A stretch of 64,000 bases of DNA from Ctenosaura bakeri. Taxonomy: Eukaryota > Chordata > Lepidosauria > Squamata > Iguanidae. The notes below the pieces were generated by a model, which made no database searches, was not told the origin of the DNA, and worked only from the letters and a program-made list of their open reading frames with translations. The DNA is taken from the NCBI GenBank assembly GCA_948474755.1, contig CAOLHI010002151.1, positions 223,665 through 287,664 of the forward strand. The letters run 5' to 3'. Position numbers and translations under genes: made by a program. The first letter of the stretch is position 1, and each line of letters starts with the position of its first letter. Shown here piece after piece: positions 10,325-21,659 of the stretch.

Positions 10325-11405
10325 GGTCACACATGAGCTGGTTTTCACCTGTGAAACATTGGAGGGGATGCTGTTACAGTGGCCACTATTTAAAAACAGC
10401 TCTTTACTTTTCCATTTTAGTTACTCTTTTCAAATGATCTGCCTTTCAATTCTGCTTCTCTGCTGTGCCATCCCAGTTGTCGAATGTGTAGCCACCCCTT
10501 CAAAGGCCCAATTGGTGCCAACTTTGGATTTCTTGTGGCAACAAGTTAAAACACAGCTTGTACCAAAGTCTTTGGGAGTCTACCAATTTTGCTGAAACCT
10601 GTGCATGGGTTCAAATTGTTTTAATAGTGTTTTAATTGTAAAATTGTTTAACACTCTTTTAGACTGTTTACATTATTCTGGACTGTTTTAGATTTTGAAA
10701 TTGTTCTAAATTATTTGAGAGTGATTTTGTTGGCGTGATGCCTTGAGATCTTGAGATTTAGAGTACAAATATTTTAATCTAATAGAAGATGTACGATACA
10801 AATATTTTAATTTTTTTTATAAATTGTCAGGCTGGCTTTTGCCCTCCTTATCATACATTTTAATGTCTTGTAGTGTCATGTCGTGGAGTGTTTTCATGTT
10901 TGATGTCACGTAATGCCATGTTGTACTTTGAACAAAGGTCTGGAAGGGATGATGGAATTGAATGGGAACAGCAGTGTGCTGGGAAACAAAGGAATGCTGT
11001 TTTTAATAAGCGCTCAGAAGAGAGAGAACAAAAGCAGATACAAGGTCATGCTGCTGGCAGGTGGGATGTAAACCCGGGAAAAGAGTTGCTTTAATTAGCT
11101 TTCAAATAGGATGATTGTGCGTGCAAATTTGTAATATTACCATTTATATGAAACTGTAAATTCTACACTTCTTTAGTCCTGGCAACAGCCAGCATGTGCT
11201 GCTGTTATCTGCGGTTCCTGAATAAAGCTTTTTGCAAACTTCTAAGCCTAATTTCTGGGACAAAAATAGATAATTCTGGTTGGCCACGATGAGAAACAAA
11301 ATACTGGACTAGAGAAGCCTTGATCTGATCGAAGCCAGTTCTTTTGATGCTGTTGTGGAATTGCTCTTGCTCCCTGTTTCTTCCTACTTCACTCCTCCTT
11401 CTCAA
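10325..11405. other. Unassigned interval
   Basis: No gene or repeat family recognised. An AT-rich stretch with repeated TGTTTTA/ATTTTAAT words lies at 10610-10830. Confidence 0.3.
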
Positions 11406-11409
11406 ACTA

Positions 11410-11570
11410 ATTTTTTAGCTGAGTTCTCGTGTTTGTGTTTATACCTTTAAGTTGCCTATTGACTTATGGTGACCCCATGAATTTCATAGGGTTATCTTAG
11501 GCAAGGAATACTCAGAGGTGGTATTGTTCATTCCTTCCACTGAAATGCAATCCAGTCCAAGGTTAGGGAA
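11410..11570 (-). mobile_element. ACA-type SINE tail, antisense, partial
   Basis: The plus strand shows TTAAGTTGCCTATTGACTTA, GGTGACCCCATGAATTTCAT and AGGCAAGGAATACTCAGAGG, the reverse complement of the SINE body seen at 46.1-46.6 kb. Confidence 0.55.
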
Positions 11571-11788
11571 GCCAGGTTGCACATGCTGTACCATTGTGTA
11601 TGTAGATGAGCATGAGATGCACGTATTCCTGAAATGCTCATTTGGCTGTGCATTCAGTTGAACATTTGGCTGAGCATTTGGTTGTGCAACATTGTCATTC
11701 AACATAAGGGTTGTGTAGGACTATCGCAGCAGAGATTTTCCCATTTAGAAATTCATTCTATCAATTCCAGTGGAGGATCTGAGCCTTG

Positions 11789-11968
11789 GGCCATTTCCGC
11801 ACTGGCCTGTTATAGCGCGATGATTCCACTTTCAGCATCCTCTGGAATCTTGGGGTTTGCAGTTTTGGGAGGGGCCGGCCGGCCCCTCTTGAAACTGCTA
11901 ACTCCAGGATTCCAGAGGATGCTGAAAGTGGAATCATCGCGCTATAACAGGCTAGTGTGGAAATGGCC
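11789..11968. mobile_element. Family A palindromic MITE, compact subtype
   Basis: A 180-bp near-palindrome. The arms carry TATAGCGCGATGATTCCACT and its complement, and the centre is GGGGCCGGCCGGCCCC. The flanking trinucleotides TTG and TAA do not match, so any target duplication has decayed. Confidence 0.9.
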
Positions 11969-11969
11969 T

Positions 11970-12530
11970 AAATCTCTAGAGTTCTGCTTTTTTTTTTAAC
12001 CTTGCCTGCCTATCTATCTGTCTATCTATCTATCTATTAACAGACTTTATATAATAGAACATATCTACACTCCAAGAAGAAGAAGAAGAAAAAATATAAT
12101 ATACAAAGTATTATTATATCTCAGAACAAGATATCCAAATGTTTATTCTGCTTTTTGAAGGACAAAGATTTCCATGACTGTTCCATGACTCAATGAAACA
12201 AAGGTAAAGCCAGAAGAGGGAATGATCAAATCCATTTTCAAGAGGTCAGTGGAAAACCTGACTATCAAAGAATATTGTGCTATTGCCTTTCCCAGCTAGA
12301 GACTACTGGATACAAGTGTCAAGATAATCAAAAGATGATTATTTCTTTAATAAAGAAGCCCAGTGCATTTTGTTCTGTATCTATTATTAAGCCTTTCTTT
12401 ATGGGGATATTTAGAATTAAAGTTCAGAAATTTCTGGACCAGGAACCCTCAAGTTATTTCCTGGGCAAGTTTTCACTTGATTTCTGAACTTTGATTCTGA
12501 GTAGCCCCTGAAGAATGCCTTAAGAGTGGA
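11970..12530. other. Unassigned interval with (CTAT)n
   Basis: A short CTAT microsatellite lies at about 12008-12038. Nothing else recognised. Confidence 0.4.
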
Positions 12531-12535
12531 CTAAG

Positions 12536-12905
12536 GTTGCCAGATTTCTCTTATTCTAAAGGAGGGCTGGAAAGGTTATCCCTTACTGGATTTACAGGTG
12601 TCACTTATTGGCAGCAATGTCCTTTATATGAAGGCTGGAAAGCTTTTCCTTTTATATAAACTGAACCAGAAGCCAAAAAAAAGCCTTGCATTTTGGGGTG
12701 TGGGAGATGTGTATATTGTGTCATTTATGAGTGTGGACAATCTGTTAATTTTGCAGAGAAATACATGGCTATGATAAGTGAAATGAATATTTTGCTTTAG
12801 TATTTAGGTAGAGAGCAAACTTGTTGAATAGCTACTTCTTGATCGTCAGCGTTTCCTGACATGAATTTTGATTCTTCCTTATTGCTATTTTGAAAATCTG
12901 GCAAC
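12536..12905. mobile_element. Possible TIR element bounded by GTTGCCAGATTT
   Basis: A perfect 12-bp inverted pair, GTTGCCAGATTT at 12536-12547 and AAATCTGGCAAC at 12894-12905, encloses 370 bp in total. I found no clear target duplication. It could be a decayed DNA transposon or a chance pairing. Confidence 0.4.
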
Positions 12906-12954
12906 AATAGAGTATGCACACGTGAAACGTGTCAGGCTTTTTTTTTTATTGCAC

Positions 12955-13175
12955 CCATCTAAACATTAGAAAGAGCTTTCTGATAGTAAGGGCAGTTAAA
13001 CAATAGAATATATTGCCTTGGAGTCTGGTGGGATCTTGTTTTTTGGAGGTTTTTAAACAGAGACTGAATGGCCATCTGTCGGGAATGCTTTGATAGTATA
13101 TTCCTTGCATGGCAGAATGGGTTTGGACTCAATGGCCCTTGTGGTCTCTTCCAACTCTCTAATTCTATGATGAAA
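12955..13175 (+). mobile_element. CR1 LINE 3' end
   Basis: Contains TTTTTGGAGGTTTTTAAACA, GAATGGCCATCTGTCGGGAA, TGCATGGCAGAATGGGTTTG and GTGGTCTCTTCCAACTCT, the terminal coding and tail blocks of CR1 in sense orientation. Confidence 0.85.
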
Positions 13176-13179
13176 GCCA

Positions 13180-15755
13180 AGGAAGAACTGATGAGCAGTG
13201 GGCATTATGCACTGTGCATGAAGAGACAGCAGAAAGGGATTTGACACAACAAAGCAACCTGAGCATGAAATGGGGTGGAGCCTGCATGTGTGATAGATGA
13301 TGATGCTGTGATTGAGGAGCAACTGATTGTGCAAGGGGGCCAAGCCAGTGACTGAGCAAGTCAACCTGCAAACATCCCCTGCACTGGAAGGTCAAACAGA
13401 GACTGAGTTGCCCCAGCCAGCTCAGGACAGAGAGGGAACCAGCAGTGATGCAGAGGAGTTGAAGCCACCTGTGCCCATCTGCTCTCAACCACACAGAAGG
13501 CTGAAACGGACTGCTGAGAGGGAGGCTGCTTGGACTAGACTGAAGAAACAATAACAAGCAGCACCTGCTCACAGGAGCGATTTAAGTCTGCCAGCATGGC
13601 TGCTCCTTGCTTGCAGCACATTATTAGCAAGTCCTCACAACCTTTGTGTCTCCTGCTCCCTGAAACCCTCCAAACGGATCTCTGCCTCCTGAATCTTTGT
13701 ACTGGACCTTGACCTGGCTTGGCTTGTATTTTCCTGGTGTTTGGTATATTCGGACTCCCCAAGTGTTCTTGACCTCTCTCCTCCCTTGCTGGCTGCAGCC
13801 TGGCAGGGGGAAATTCCTGACAGCATGTAGGTGTCTATCCTCCACAGGTTGAATGATGAAAACAAGAAGATTATGTGATTCATTATTTTTGCTCCATTTC
13901 GGACAGGCGGTGGTGCCAATTTGCATGAATCCCAGCTCTGTGGGGTGTCCTCCAGAGTTGCATCAGAGCACCCTTTAAGCCTTCCCTGCTAAGGACCATT
14001 CTGGAAAATGGCTGATGCAACAACTCAGTTCTGAATCATGGGGTCAGAAGGCAAAGAAGCCTTATCTCAAGGATCTCTCCATCCTCTAGCTTTGAAAGAA
14101 AAGGAAAGTCATCAATGAAATCTGATCTAATAAACAGACATGGTGTTAGTTATGACTTCACAAATTCCCCCAAGTGCCAGGATAGAATTTGGTGAAAAAT
14201 TGTAGGAACTATAACCAATTTTATGAATTAATACTTATCAGGGAGAGAGAAATTCCAGGAAATAATATTGAATGAAATTCTTTTTTTTTTAAAAAAAAGA
14301 AGATAAATGTAATGGAATCTCTATCCATGTTGGCCCCACACTTCCAGCCCTTGGGTTTCTATCACCCAACTGGCCCGTTTACCCTTAGGTTCCTTCCCTG
14401 GATCTAGAAGTTGGGCCTCAAGGTGACCTCTATTGTGGCCAACAGACTGTGTTAATCAGTGGATTCAGTGTGGTAAAGGATAATTGGTATTCCTTGTTAC
14501 TTACTAAATTAAAAAATATAGGAAGAAAAGTAAGCAATAAAAACAGCAGAAATTTATTGTACCAGACAAAATAAACATCTAGAGTTATGCTGGTTCCTCA
14601 TCCAGTACACTTTGTAAGACCACAGTTTCAACCAAACAGCACTTCTTACTATTCTTTCTATATTCTCAGCTCCCTAAAACCCTAAGCAGATCTTCTCAAT
14701 TCCTCTCTTCCTTCCAGACTTTAACTCTGTTTTTACCTGGCCCAAAATCTATTTCTGACTGACTCATCTCTCTTTTGGACTGGCCCTATTTAACTCTTTT
14801 AAGAGACAAATTGCTCTTGAGAGAGACTGAAAAATGTGCAAAAACACAGACATTGTGAGGACAATGCTTGTAGATGCTAGAGGAATGCTCCCAGAAGGCT
14901 GTTTTTTTTAACTTATGAATATACTGTACAACTAGATGCACATTGTGCATTGATGCTCATGCATTGCCATTCACATGGCACCACATGGCACCATGTGTAG
15001 CTTTACTTTTGCAACCTTGAACTGTTGATGGCCATTCTGCAAAAGATAAAATATGTCCAATCTGTTCCGTAGATGGACTTGCCCCTGTGCATGTCACCAA
15101 CAGGAGGCCAATTCTGGATAGCAAATCTTTTTGCAAAAAACAGCACAGGATTGTGTAGAACAAAGATTAACAGCCAAGTGTTTGTTTGTCCTGTCTTTTA
15201 TGGAATCAAATAAAAATTAAATGAATGCAAATAGAGCATGGATGTGTGAAGGCAGCCATGGGTATAATATTTCAGTAAATGTGCTTCGGGGGAGATTTGA
15301 CATTTGGTAAATACAGTGTCATGTAGAGAATGGCACTACTGCTTGATTGCAGTTCCTAGCATATGCTTGATGTAAATAAATGTTAATTAGCAAAGGATAT
15401 GTTGACACAGCAAGCAATTAAGTTGGCATAAGCGCCTAGGAGAATGATGTTAAGCAAAGCGTTTGGCTCTGTTCCACATGTCTTTCTTGGAGCAGACATG
15501 GCTCTGTGTGTGTGTATGTCACAAAACAACAGGCTGGAAAACCCCACTGTGCAGTTAATGGAATTGAAGGAGTCACGGAAGTGTCGGCCTAGCTCCTGGT
15601 TGGTGGCTGGTTCCATTTTGTAAAAAAAAAGTGTCACCGGGGTCATCCATATAAGCAGATGACTTGAAACTCTGGGAATGCTGCCTGACGACCTTCTCAA
15701 AGGTTGTCTATATTGCTCCAGTAAACTGTGGCAGAGGAAAATGGAAGGCAATGAC
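13180..15755. other. Long interval with little recognisable content
   Basis: Only repeat U3 copy 2 (14164-14276) is recognised. Open frames at 13165-13572 (135 codons) and 13624-13926 have no recognisable domain and overlap each other on one strand. No host exon can be defended. Confidence 0.35.
14164..14276 (+). repeat. Unclassified repeat U3, copy 2
   Basis: Direct repeat of 3307-3412, diverged by roughly a fifth by eye. Shared words are ATTCCCCCAAGTGCCAGGAT and TATGAATTAATACTTATCAG. Confidence 0.6.
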
Positions 15756-15756
15756 C

Positions 15757-15883
15757 TGAATCCTATTGTTACACCCTACTAAAGTAGAGCCACTGAATCA
15801 GCTGAATTTGCCAATGTGTTGACTCATCATTCAGCAACTGATTGAATGAGTCTTCTGTAGTTGGGACTAACCAACAGGATTCC
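15757..15883. mobile_element. Short inverted-repeat element (ATCCTATTGTTA family)
   Basis: The left end AATCCTATTGTTACACCC and right end GTTGGGACTAACCAACAGGA are imperfect inverted repeats, with CATTCAGCAACTGATTGAAT inside. Related copies occur at 35609-35740 and 46975-47095. Probably an old non-autonomous DNA transposon. Confidence 0.5.
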
Positions 15884-16130
15884 AGCCAATGAATATAGTA
15901 GTTGCATATAAGGCAGAAAGAAGCAAAGCACTCATAGAAATACTGATACATCTGTGATGGTTACCTGTATCAGGGGTAGGAATTGTGTAGCCCTCCAGAA
16001 AATGTTGGACTAAAATTCCCAGCCACCATTGCCAATTCCTATTCCTTACCATTGCCCTCCTCATGGGAGGTATCATCCAATGATATCTGACAGGACGCAT
16101 GAGTTCTACCTCTTGAATTTTAACTGCCAA

Positions 16131-16252
16131 GAGCTTGGGAAAGTTCCTTTTTAAAGGACTACATCTCCCAGAATGTCCAGCCAGCATAGACAATAGTGGT
16201 TGGCATTCTAGGAGTTGCCGTTCCAAAAAACAGGAAATTTCCCAACCTACTG
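16131..16252. mobile_element. Palindromic MITE (GAGCTTGGNAAAGTT family)
   Basis: The left end GAGCTTGGGAAAGTTCC and right end AGGAAATTTCCCAACC are inverted. The arms carry GGACTACATCTCCCAGAATG and CATTCTAGGAGTTGCCGTTC. Related copies are at 30373-30481 and 39506-39637. No clear target duplication here. Confidence 0.65.
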
Positions 16253-16879
16253 TAGTAGCTGGAAAAGGCCAACTTGAGCCTCCTAAGAAGGTGTGTGGTG
16301 GTATTTTTCCACATGTTCAGAGGGCTTTTTAAAAATTCCTATCAAAAGGAAGAGCCATTCTCTATGGGAGCAATTTTCTCTTTTGATAATTGGATTGTTA
16401 CGGAGAAGAAGACTTTGGAGGTAGCCAAAGAGAATCTCTTTCTGACCCTTCCAGCAATATATCCTTCTTTGTTCTCTCTGCAAAGTGGTAGGAATTTCCT
16501 TACTTCATCCATCCAAGAATATTTTTCAAAGTCTTTTTGGCCTGTGACTTTCCCAAGGAGACCCACAAGAGTTCTTTTGAGGCTGCTCTTCCAGTAGACC
16601 TCCACTACAGCAAATCAAAGAAGGGCAGCCTCAGAAGGACGGTTGTGCAAGCTGGCTGCTGCTTGTTGGGCTCCACATCAAGGCTGAAATGTAACACAGC
16701 AAAGGATTTCCCAAGCAGGCTTTGCTGACTGGATTGAGGCATGTTTGCTCTCAGTGCCTTGGCCTGATAAGTAGCAATTTCACTGTTGTCGTTGTCAACA
16801 TTCTGTTCTTCTGTAAGGAAGAAGTACAGTTAGCCTTTGGTCATGATGGCTGGGGAACTATAGATCCGAAACACCTGGT

Positions 16880-17105
16880 GGTCCACCATACTGCACTGAA
16901 CATGTTGCATCTCTTCTGCTTTGAGATGCTAAGCAGGGTCAGGCTTGGTTACTACTTGGATGGAAATCTATCACCAGGGGACATCAGAGATCTCCAGGGA
17001 GGACTAGGAAAGACTTCTTCCTGGAACCATGGAGAGCCAGTGCTGCCAGTCAGTTGACAATGCAGAGCTAGATGGGCCAATGATCTGCTTCAGTATTAGG
17101 TCAGC
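16880..17105 (+). mobile_element. 5S rRNA-derived SINE
   Basis: The head GATGCTAAGCAGGGTCAGGC followed by TTGGTTACTACTTGGATGG matches the internal control region of vertebrate 5S rRNA (AGCTAAGCAGGGTCGGGC ... TAGTACTTGGATGG). The upstream part CCACCATACTGCACTGAACA also follows 5S. A non-5S tail with GAGCTAGATGGGCCAATGAT follows. It is a SINE, not a 5S gene: the sequence diverges and continues past the 5S end without a T-run terminator. Confidence 0.8.
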
Positions 17106-17313
17106 TGCCCACGTTCTTAGCTAAGACATGAGGCAGATACCCAAGACCAATCTAGAAGTCTCTTCTGAAGTCTCACCTCAATCAGCTGTAACCCAAGCTT
17201 CAAGACCAGGAACATGCAAGTTTGCTGTTAAATATGTTGTTCTTCTGGCTGTGGCATCCCTGCTCCCAACACACGGGAATGGGCTGCTGTTCAAAGGAAG
17301 GTTGGTTGTTTTA

Positions 17314-17747
17314 GGCCCTTTTCACACCTTACCTCGTTCCAGTGTCATTGTGAGGGGATCATGCAAGAAGCCCCTTGTGAGAGGCACTCATGTCCCCTCT
17401 GCTTCCCCTCCGCACCAGCTCTGTGCTGGCCGGAAGGAAGCATGAGTGCTCCGCCCTTTCCTTCCGCAGCGCAGCCGGGTACTTTCCCAGACTACGCTGG
17501 GGGAGGAAGCACAATGGCCGCATGTCTGGAATGTCCACATACAAGGTAAGCGCTGGTGGGGCACAGGAGGGGCACACGATCGTGCATCATTTTTCGGCAA
17601 CAAGCTGAAAATGATATAATGCGCGATCACCGCATAATGACCTCGGGAGTGTTGCGCGATTGCGAGGATGTCATGTGGAACAGTCCTTGCAATCATGAGA
17701 CACTCCTGAGTCCATTTTGCAACAGGACGGGTGTGCAAAAAAGGGCC
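17314..17747 (+). mobile_element. Family B GC-rich TIR element, copy B1
   Basis: Termini GGCCCTTTTCACACC and GTGTGCAAAAAAGGGCC. The target duplication is TTA (17311-17313 and 17748-17750). It holds an exon-like cassette: acceptor tract CCTTTCCTTCCGCAG ending at 17469, 76 nt, then ACAAG followed by GTAAGC at 17546. Downstream palindromes include ATGATATAATGCGCGATCAC and GCGATTGCGAGGA with its approximate complement. No transposase ORF. The closest relative is B4 at 53744-54174. Confidence 0.85.
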
Positions 17748-17904
17748 TTAGTGAGGTATGTAACTGATGAGAGTTTAACCACTTAATTTCTTCTTTATCC
17801 ATATACAGAAATAGGCAGTGCAGGGAGACCAAGGATCTGATTTTTATGTTCTCTGGGCCAGGGAAGGTTGAAAAGCTGAACTATACTGTACTCATGAACA
17901 CAGG

Positions 17905-18130
17905 GTCTAAATATGCCTGAAGGCACCAGTTCCCATCTGATCTTGAAAGCTAAGCAGGGTCAGCCCTGGTTAGTACTTGGAGGAGAGACCTCTAATGAAT
18001 TCCAGATGCTGAAGACTATATTTTAGAGGAAGGAACTGGCAAAACCACCTCTGAGTCTTCTTTGCCTAAGAAAACCCCATGAAAATAATGGATTACCAGA
18101 AGTCGACAAGCAACTTGAAGGAATACAGAC
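17905..18130 (+). mobile_element. 5S rRNA-derived SINE with ACA-type tail
   Basis: The 5S-like head GAAAGCTAAGCAGGGTCAGC followed by TGGTTAGTACTTGGAGGAGA is joined to a tail (AAGAAAACCCCATGAAAATA, AGTCGACAAGCAACTTGAAG) that belongs to the ACA-type SINE family. This indicates a composite SINE with a 5S promoter and a shared tail. Confidence 0.75.
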
Positions 18131-18359
18131 TCATGAACACAATTTAATGTCTGAAAACAGGTTACCTTGCAGTCCTTTTGCAGGTATTTCTCTTGCATCT
18201 CCATGCCTGTTTGATGCTCTGATTCTCATGGATTCATTGTTATGCACTTCCATTTTTGTGTATGAGTCATTTTTCTCTTCTGGGAATAATTAGAGGAATT
18301 CCCTCCAGATCAAGGGCTGTCCAGAGAGCAAGAGGCAGCACAGCTGTTCTTTCCCTTAA

Positions 18360-18650
18360 GCTAGTGCTATTTTTTTCAAAGTGTATAGTTTTCAAAGACC
18401 ATTTGGAATTTGGAACTCATTCTGTGCAAAAATGTGCTTTTTTATTTGCACAGAAAATTGCACTTTCCGTTCAGAAAATAACATTTCTGCACAGAAACAA
18501 GTTCCTGGAAAAAAATGGAAGAAAGTTGGTATCTATGCAAAAATGCTATTTTCTGAGCAGAATCTCTTTTCTGTGCAGAAAATTTTGTTTTTCATGCAGC
18601 TAGTGGCCAATGTGCATTTTTCATGCAGAATATGTCCTGAACTGTAAACT
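18360..18650. repeat. Region rich in scattered TTTCTGCACAGAAA-like words
   Basis: TGTGCAAAAATG, TTTGCACAGAAAATTG, CATTTCTGCACAGAAAC, TTTCTGAGCAGAAT and CTGTGCAGAAAATT recur in about 290 bases without a fixed period. It could be a decayed short-period repeat. No function assigned. Confidence 0.4.
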
Positions 18651-18829
18651 TTCTCACCTGGCTAGGTTTCTCCTTGTCAGAAATTCCTGACAGTCAAGAA
18701 ACTCCCTTTTGACTTTTTTCTGAGTATTTTTAACATTTTTTCTATCCCTATTAAACTGTGTTAAGCAAAGAAGAATGGGACATTCCTGTAGAGATGGGGT
18801 GAGCAAATCGTCATCATACATCCAGATGT

Positions 18830-18930
18830 CGCTTTGCTTCAGTTCCCAGCATTCTTTGCCTTTGGCTATGCTGGCTAGGGCTGATGGGAGCTGCCATCCA
18901 GCAACATCTGGAAGGTGACTCTTTGCCCAC
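18830..18930. repeat. Short dispersed repeat (CAGCAACATCTGGAAGG type)
   Basis: CCAGCATTCTTTGCCTTTGG, GCTGGCTAGGGCTGATGGGA and CATCCAGCAACATCTGGAAG form a dispersed block. A related GCCAGCATRG sequence lies in the palindromic MITEs at 16.1 and 39.5 kb. Confidence 0.45.
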
Positions 18931-19217
18931 CCTCTCCTGTAGAGATAGATAAGGTTACAGTCATGAATATTGTTACCATACCCTACTACCCCTCCTACGA
19001 GATATGCAATTTTCATAAATTGGACTTATTAATGACTGCAGAACATGATTGAGGTCACACTGGCCAGAGATGTGTTTGGGCTCATGATGGTGGGAAAGTC
19101 TAGATAGGATTATGCAGAAAAGCCAGATGCTGATGGGTTTATGATAATTCTTCAGGCTGTTTGCCTTTTCATACACAATGGAAGACGAACTGCCCAAATA
19201 AAGCAACCAGAGACAGG

Positions 19218-20026
19218 AGCCATTTCTGCACTATAGTGTCATAGTCCCTTTTCGCACGGGCCTTTGCTCGCGCGACAGCCCCGTGAGCCTCGCGGGAGTG
19301 GGAGCGTCACTCCGCACGACGCACTCCCACTTCCGCCCTGCTCACGGGGCTGAAGCGGCGCGAGCGCGGGTTTTTTGATTTTCGCGTCCAAGAGAAAATC
19401 ACCCCGCGCTCGCGCAATGCTCCCGGCGCCCACCCGCACTTACCTTTCATGCGGAGCCTCCGGGAGCCGGCTGGGTCGCGCTTCCTTCCCTCCGCCCCTG
19501 TGGAAGGAAGGAGCGGATTGGGGAGGTAGCGTGACGGACACGACACCCGCTTTGCGCGTGCATGCGCGCACCCGCGGGGGGGACGTGATGCCGCCTGCTT
19601 CGCGCGCGCAGGGGGGAATCCGGCGCAACGCCGTCCGCTTCGCGCGCGGGGTGGGAATCCGGCGCGAGGTCTCCCGCTTCGCACGGGGGAGGGCGGCTTG
19701 CGCGGCAAGCCTCCTTCGGTGCCGCTTCCCCGCTGGTTCCTTCGCCTGCGGAAGGAAGGAGGGGGGAAGCGGCAGCCTCCCGGACGAGCCTTCTTGTGCT
19801 TGCTGGCCTCCCCCACTTGCGCTAGAAGCCTCAGTGCGGAAAGGGCCATAGTGCTATTATTCCACTTTCAACATCCTGTGGACTTCTGGGGTTTGTAGTT
19901 TCCTGAGGCCAAAGAACTCTCTGACTGAGAATTTTAAATGCCCCTCCCTAAACTACAAACCCCAGAATTCCACAGGATGTTGAAAGTGGAATAATAGCAC
20001 TATGACAGTGTAGTGCAGAAATGGCC
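19218..20026. mobile_element. Family A MITE split by a family B element
   Basis: The left terminus AGCCATTTCTGCACTATAG (19218-19243) is separated from the rest (19851-20026) by copy B2. The remainder reads GTGCTATTATTCCACTTTCA, a centre with CTGACTGAGAATTTT, and the right arm ending GTGCAGAAATGGCC. The outer target duplication is not recognisable. Confidence 0.85.
19244..19847 (-). mobile_element. Family B GC-rich TIR element, copy B2
   Basis: A 604-bp element with termini GTCCCTTTTCGCACGGGCC and GTGCGGAAAGGGCC. The target duplication is ATA (19241-19243 and 19848-19850), inside a family A MITE. Very GC-rich against AT-rich flanks. On the minus strand an acceptor-like CTCCTTCCTTCCACAG ends at 19498, followed by 54 nt and donor AAAG/GTAAGT at 19444/19443. 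The sequence after the donor (GTGCGGGTGGGCGCCGGGAG) parallels that in B3. Long open frames here (up to 180 codons) are by-products of GC richness. Confidence 0.85.
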
Positions 20027-20029
20027 CAT

Positions 20030-20750
20030 CATTCAATCTTACCCTACAGAGACCCCCTCTGTACACCCTACCTGACTAAGCATTAAGAGATTGTCAATGT
20101 TTTGTCATTCCAGAGTTAAAGCAATCAGTCCGTTTCACACCCCTTTGTTAATCCCATGGGAAAGCCATTAGAACTTTGTCAAGGCGTCTCTCCAGAGTAT
20201 GAAATAGGGCATGAAAGTTCTAGCTCCAACCCCAGCCAATTGTAGTCCAGAGTCCAAAATCCATTCCCCTGTGCTACTCTCAGATGCTGTCTGAGCCCTT
20301 CCACAGCAACCTCCTTCTTCAAGACTGGTAACTATCACCCTTTCTTCTACCCCTAATCTCATTCTCCAACCTTTCCCACCTCACTTTCTGATAGCTGTGT
20401 ACGGCTCTTATCTGTATTCTTATATGTTTGTCAACTCAAATAAAATACTTTAACTGGAATCTTCTCTACAGTTAGTACTGGTATGCACCAGTGAAAAGAT
20501 CCTGCCATTACCCTCGTGTCTCAGACCTCCTTTGAGCTATAATTCCCCCAAATTCTAGGGAGACGCTGGCATTGCAGGTGGACCTCAATGTCCCCCACCT
20601 CTTAGGGTAACAACACAGCTTGAATCCTTGGTGTCAAACTGAAAAGTGCCATTGGCCATACTTCTTTCCAGACTTCCATGTGGTGTCATTTCCATCCCTT
20701 GGTATCTCTGTAGTGAAGGTCCAGTGGATTTTCCTTGGAAAAATAGGTAA
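20030..20750. other. Unassigned interval
   Basis: No recognisable gene or repeat between the family A/B nest and the antisense CR1 fragment. Confidence 0.3.
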
Positions 20751-20754
20751 CTTG

Positions 20755-21195
20755 TAGAATTCTTTGAGTTGAAAGGGGCCTCAAGGGCCATCTAGTCCAA
20801 CCCCCTGCCATGCAAGGAGACTTCACTAAAGTAGTTCTCAAAGATGGCCATCCAATCTCTGTTTAAAGAAGGAAAAGCCACCACTTTCTGAGGCACAGCT
20901 GTAAGTAACAGCTCTTACAGTCAAGATATTCTTCCCAGGGCTTAGGTGGGATCTCTTTTCTTGTCATTTGGATCAATTGGTTTGTGTTCTAGTCTCTGGG
21001 ACAGCATAAACGAGATGACTCTGTCTTCTTCATGATACCCCTTCAGATACTTCAAAATAGCGGTCATGTCACCTCTTGGTCTTCTCTTTTCCAACATAAA
21101 CATTCCCAGCTCCTAAATAATTCTTCATAAGTCTTGATTTCTAGATCTCTGATTACCTTGCTTGACCTCTTGTGGACCCTCGTTCAGTTTTATAA
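20755..21195 (-). mobile_element. CR1 LINE 3' fragment, antisense, old
   Basis: The plus strand has CATCTAGTCCAACCCCCTGC, GATGGCCATCCAATCTCTGT, CTCTGGGACAGCATAAACGA and TCACCTCTTGGTCTTCTC, the reversed order of CR1 C-terminal blocks. Strongly diverged. Confidence 0.75.
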
Positions 21196-21344
21196 TGGAA
21201 GATACAGTAGGGACTCTGTGGATTGCACCCCTTTAGAGTGCCAAGAAGACCATCTACCAAAAGGCATTTTGAGATAACGTATAAAGAATGAGAAGCAACA
21301 GAAGAAAGAAATTTGTTAATTTCAGCAAGACTAGACCTCTTCCT

Positions 21345-21655
21345 CTCTACATTATCCTCACAACAATCCTACAAGGTAGGTCAGGCTAAGGGAGGCTGCC
21401 CCTCCTTTCCTCCAATAAACTCAAACTGTGCCCTGTCTTTCCTCCAATCAGACCAAGGTGGTGTACCTAGTTTTCCTTGTCTCCATTTTATTCTCACAGC
21501 AGCCCTATGAGGTAGATCAGCCTGAGAATGACTTTAAATCTGTGTGAGAAAATTTAAGTCACCCAGTAAATTTCATGGTTAGGTGAGTATGGAAGCCTGG
21601 ACATCCCAAGTCATAGACTGACACTCTAACCATTGCACTACACTGTCACAATTGA
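21345..21655 (-). mobile_element. tRNA-derived SINE sequence, antisense (possibly two copies)
   Basis: TATCCTCACAACAATCCTAC and TATTCTCACAGCAGCCCTAT are two copies of the same SINE body motif, followed by AAGTCACCCAGTAAATTTC and ACACTCTAACCATTGCACTA. The last is the reverse complement of a tRNA-like A-box region. Likely one nearly complete SINE plus a partial duplicate. Confidence 0.6.
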
Positions 21656-21659
21656 AAGA

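Noticed and set aside
13165..13926. Cluster of overlapping 94-135-codon antisense frames as a possible gene
   Set aside because: Different frames overlap, none has a domain, and the start of one lies in a CR1 tail.
16880..16990. 5S rRNA gene
   Set aside because: Many changes from 5S, no terminator T-run at the proper point, and a SINE tail continues, so it is a 5S-derived SINE.
19307..19851. Overlapping GC-rich open frames of 158 and 180 codons on both strands
   Set aside because: Frames on both strands of a GC-rich non-autonomous element are expected when stops are rare. Arg/Pro/Ala-rich content has no family resemblance.
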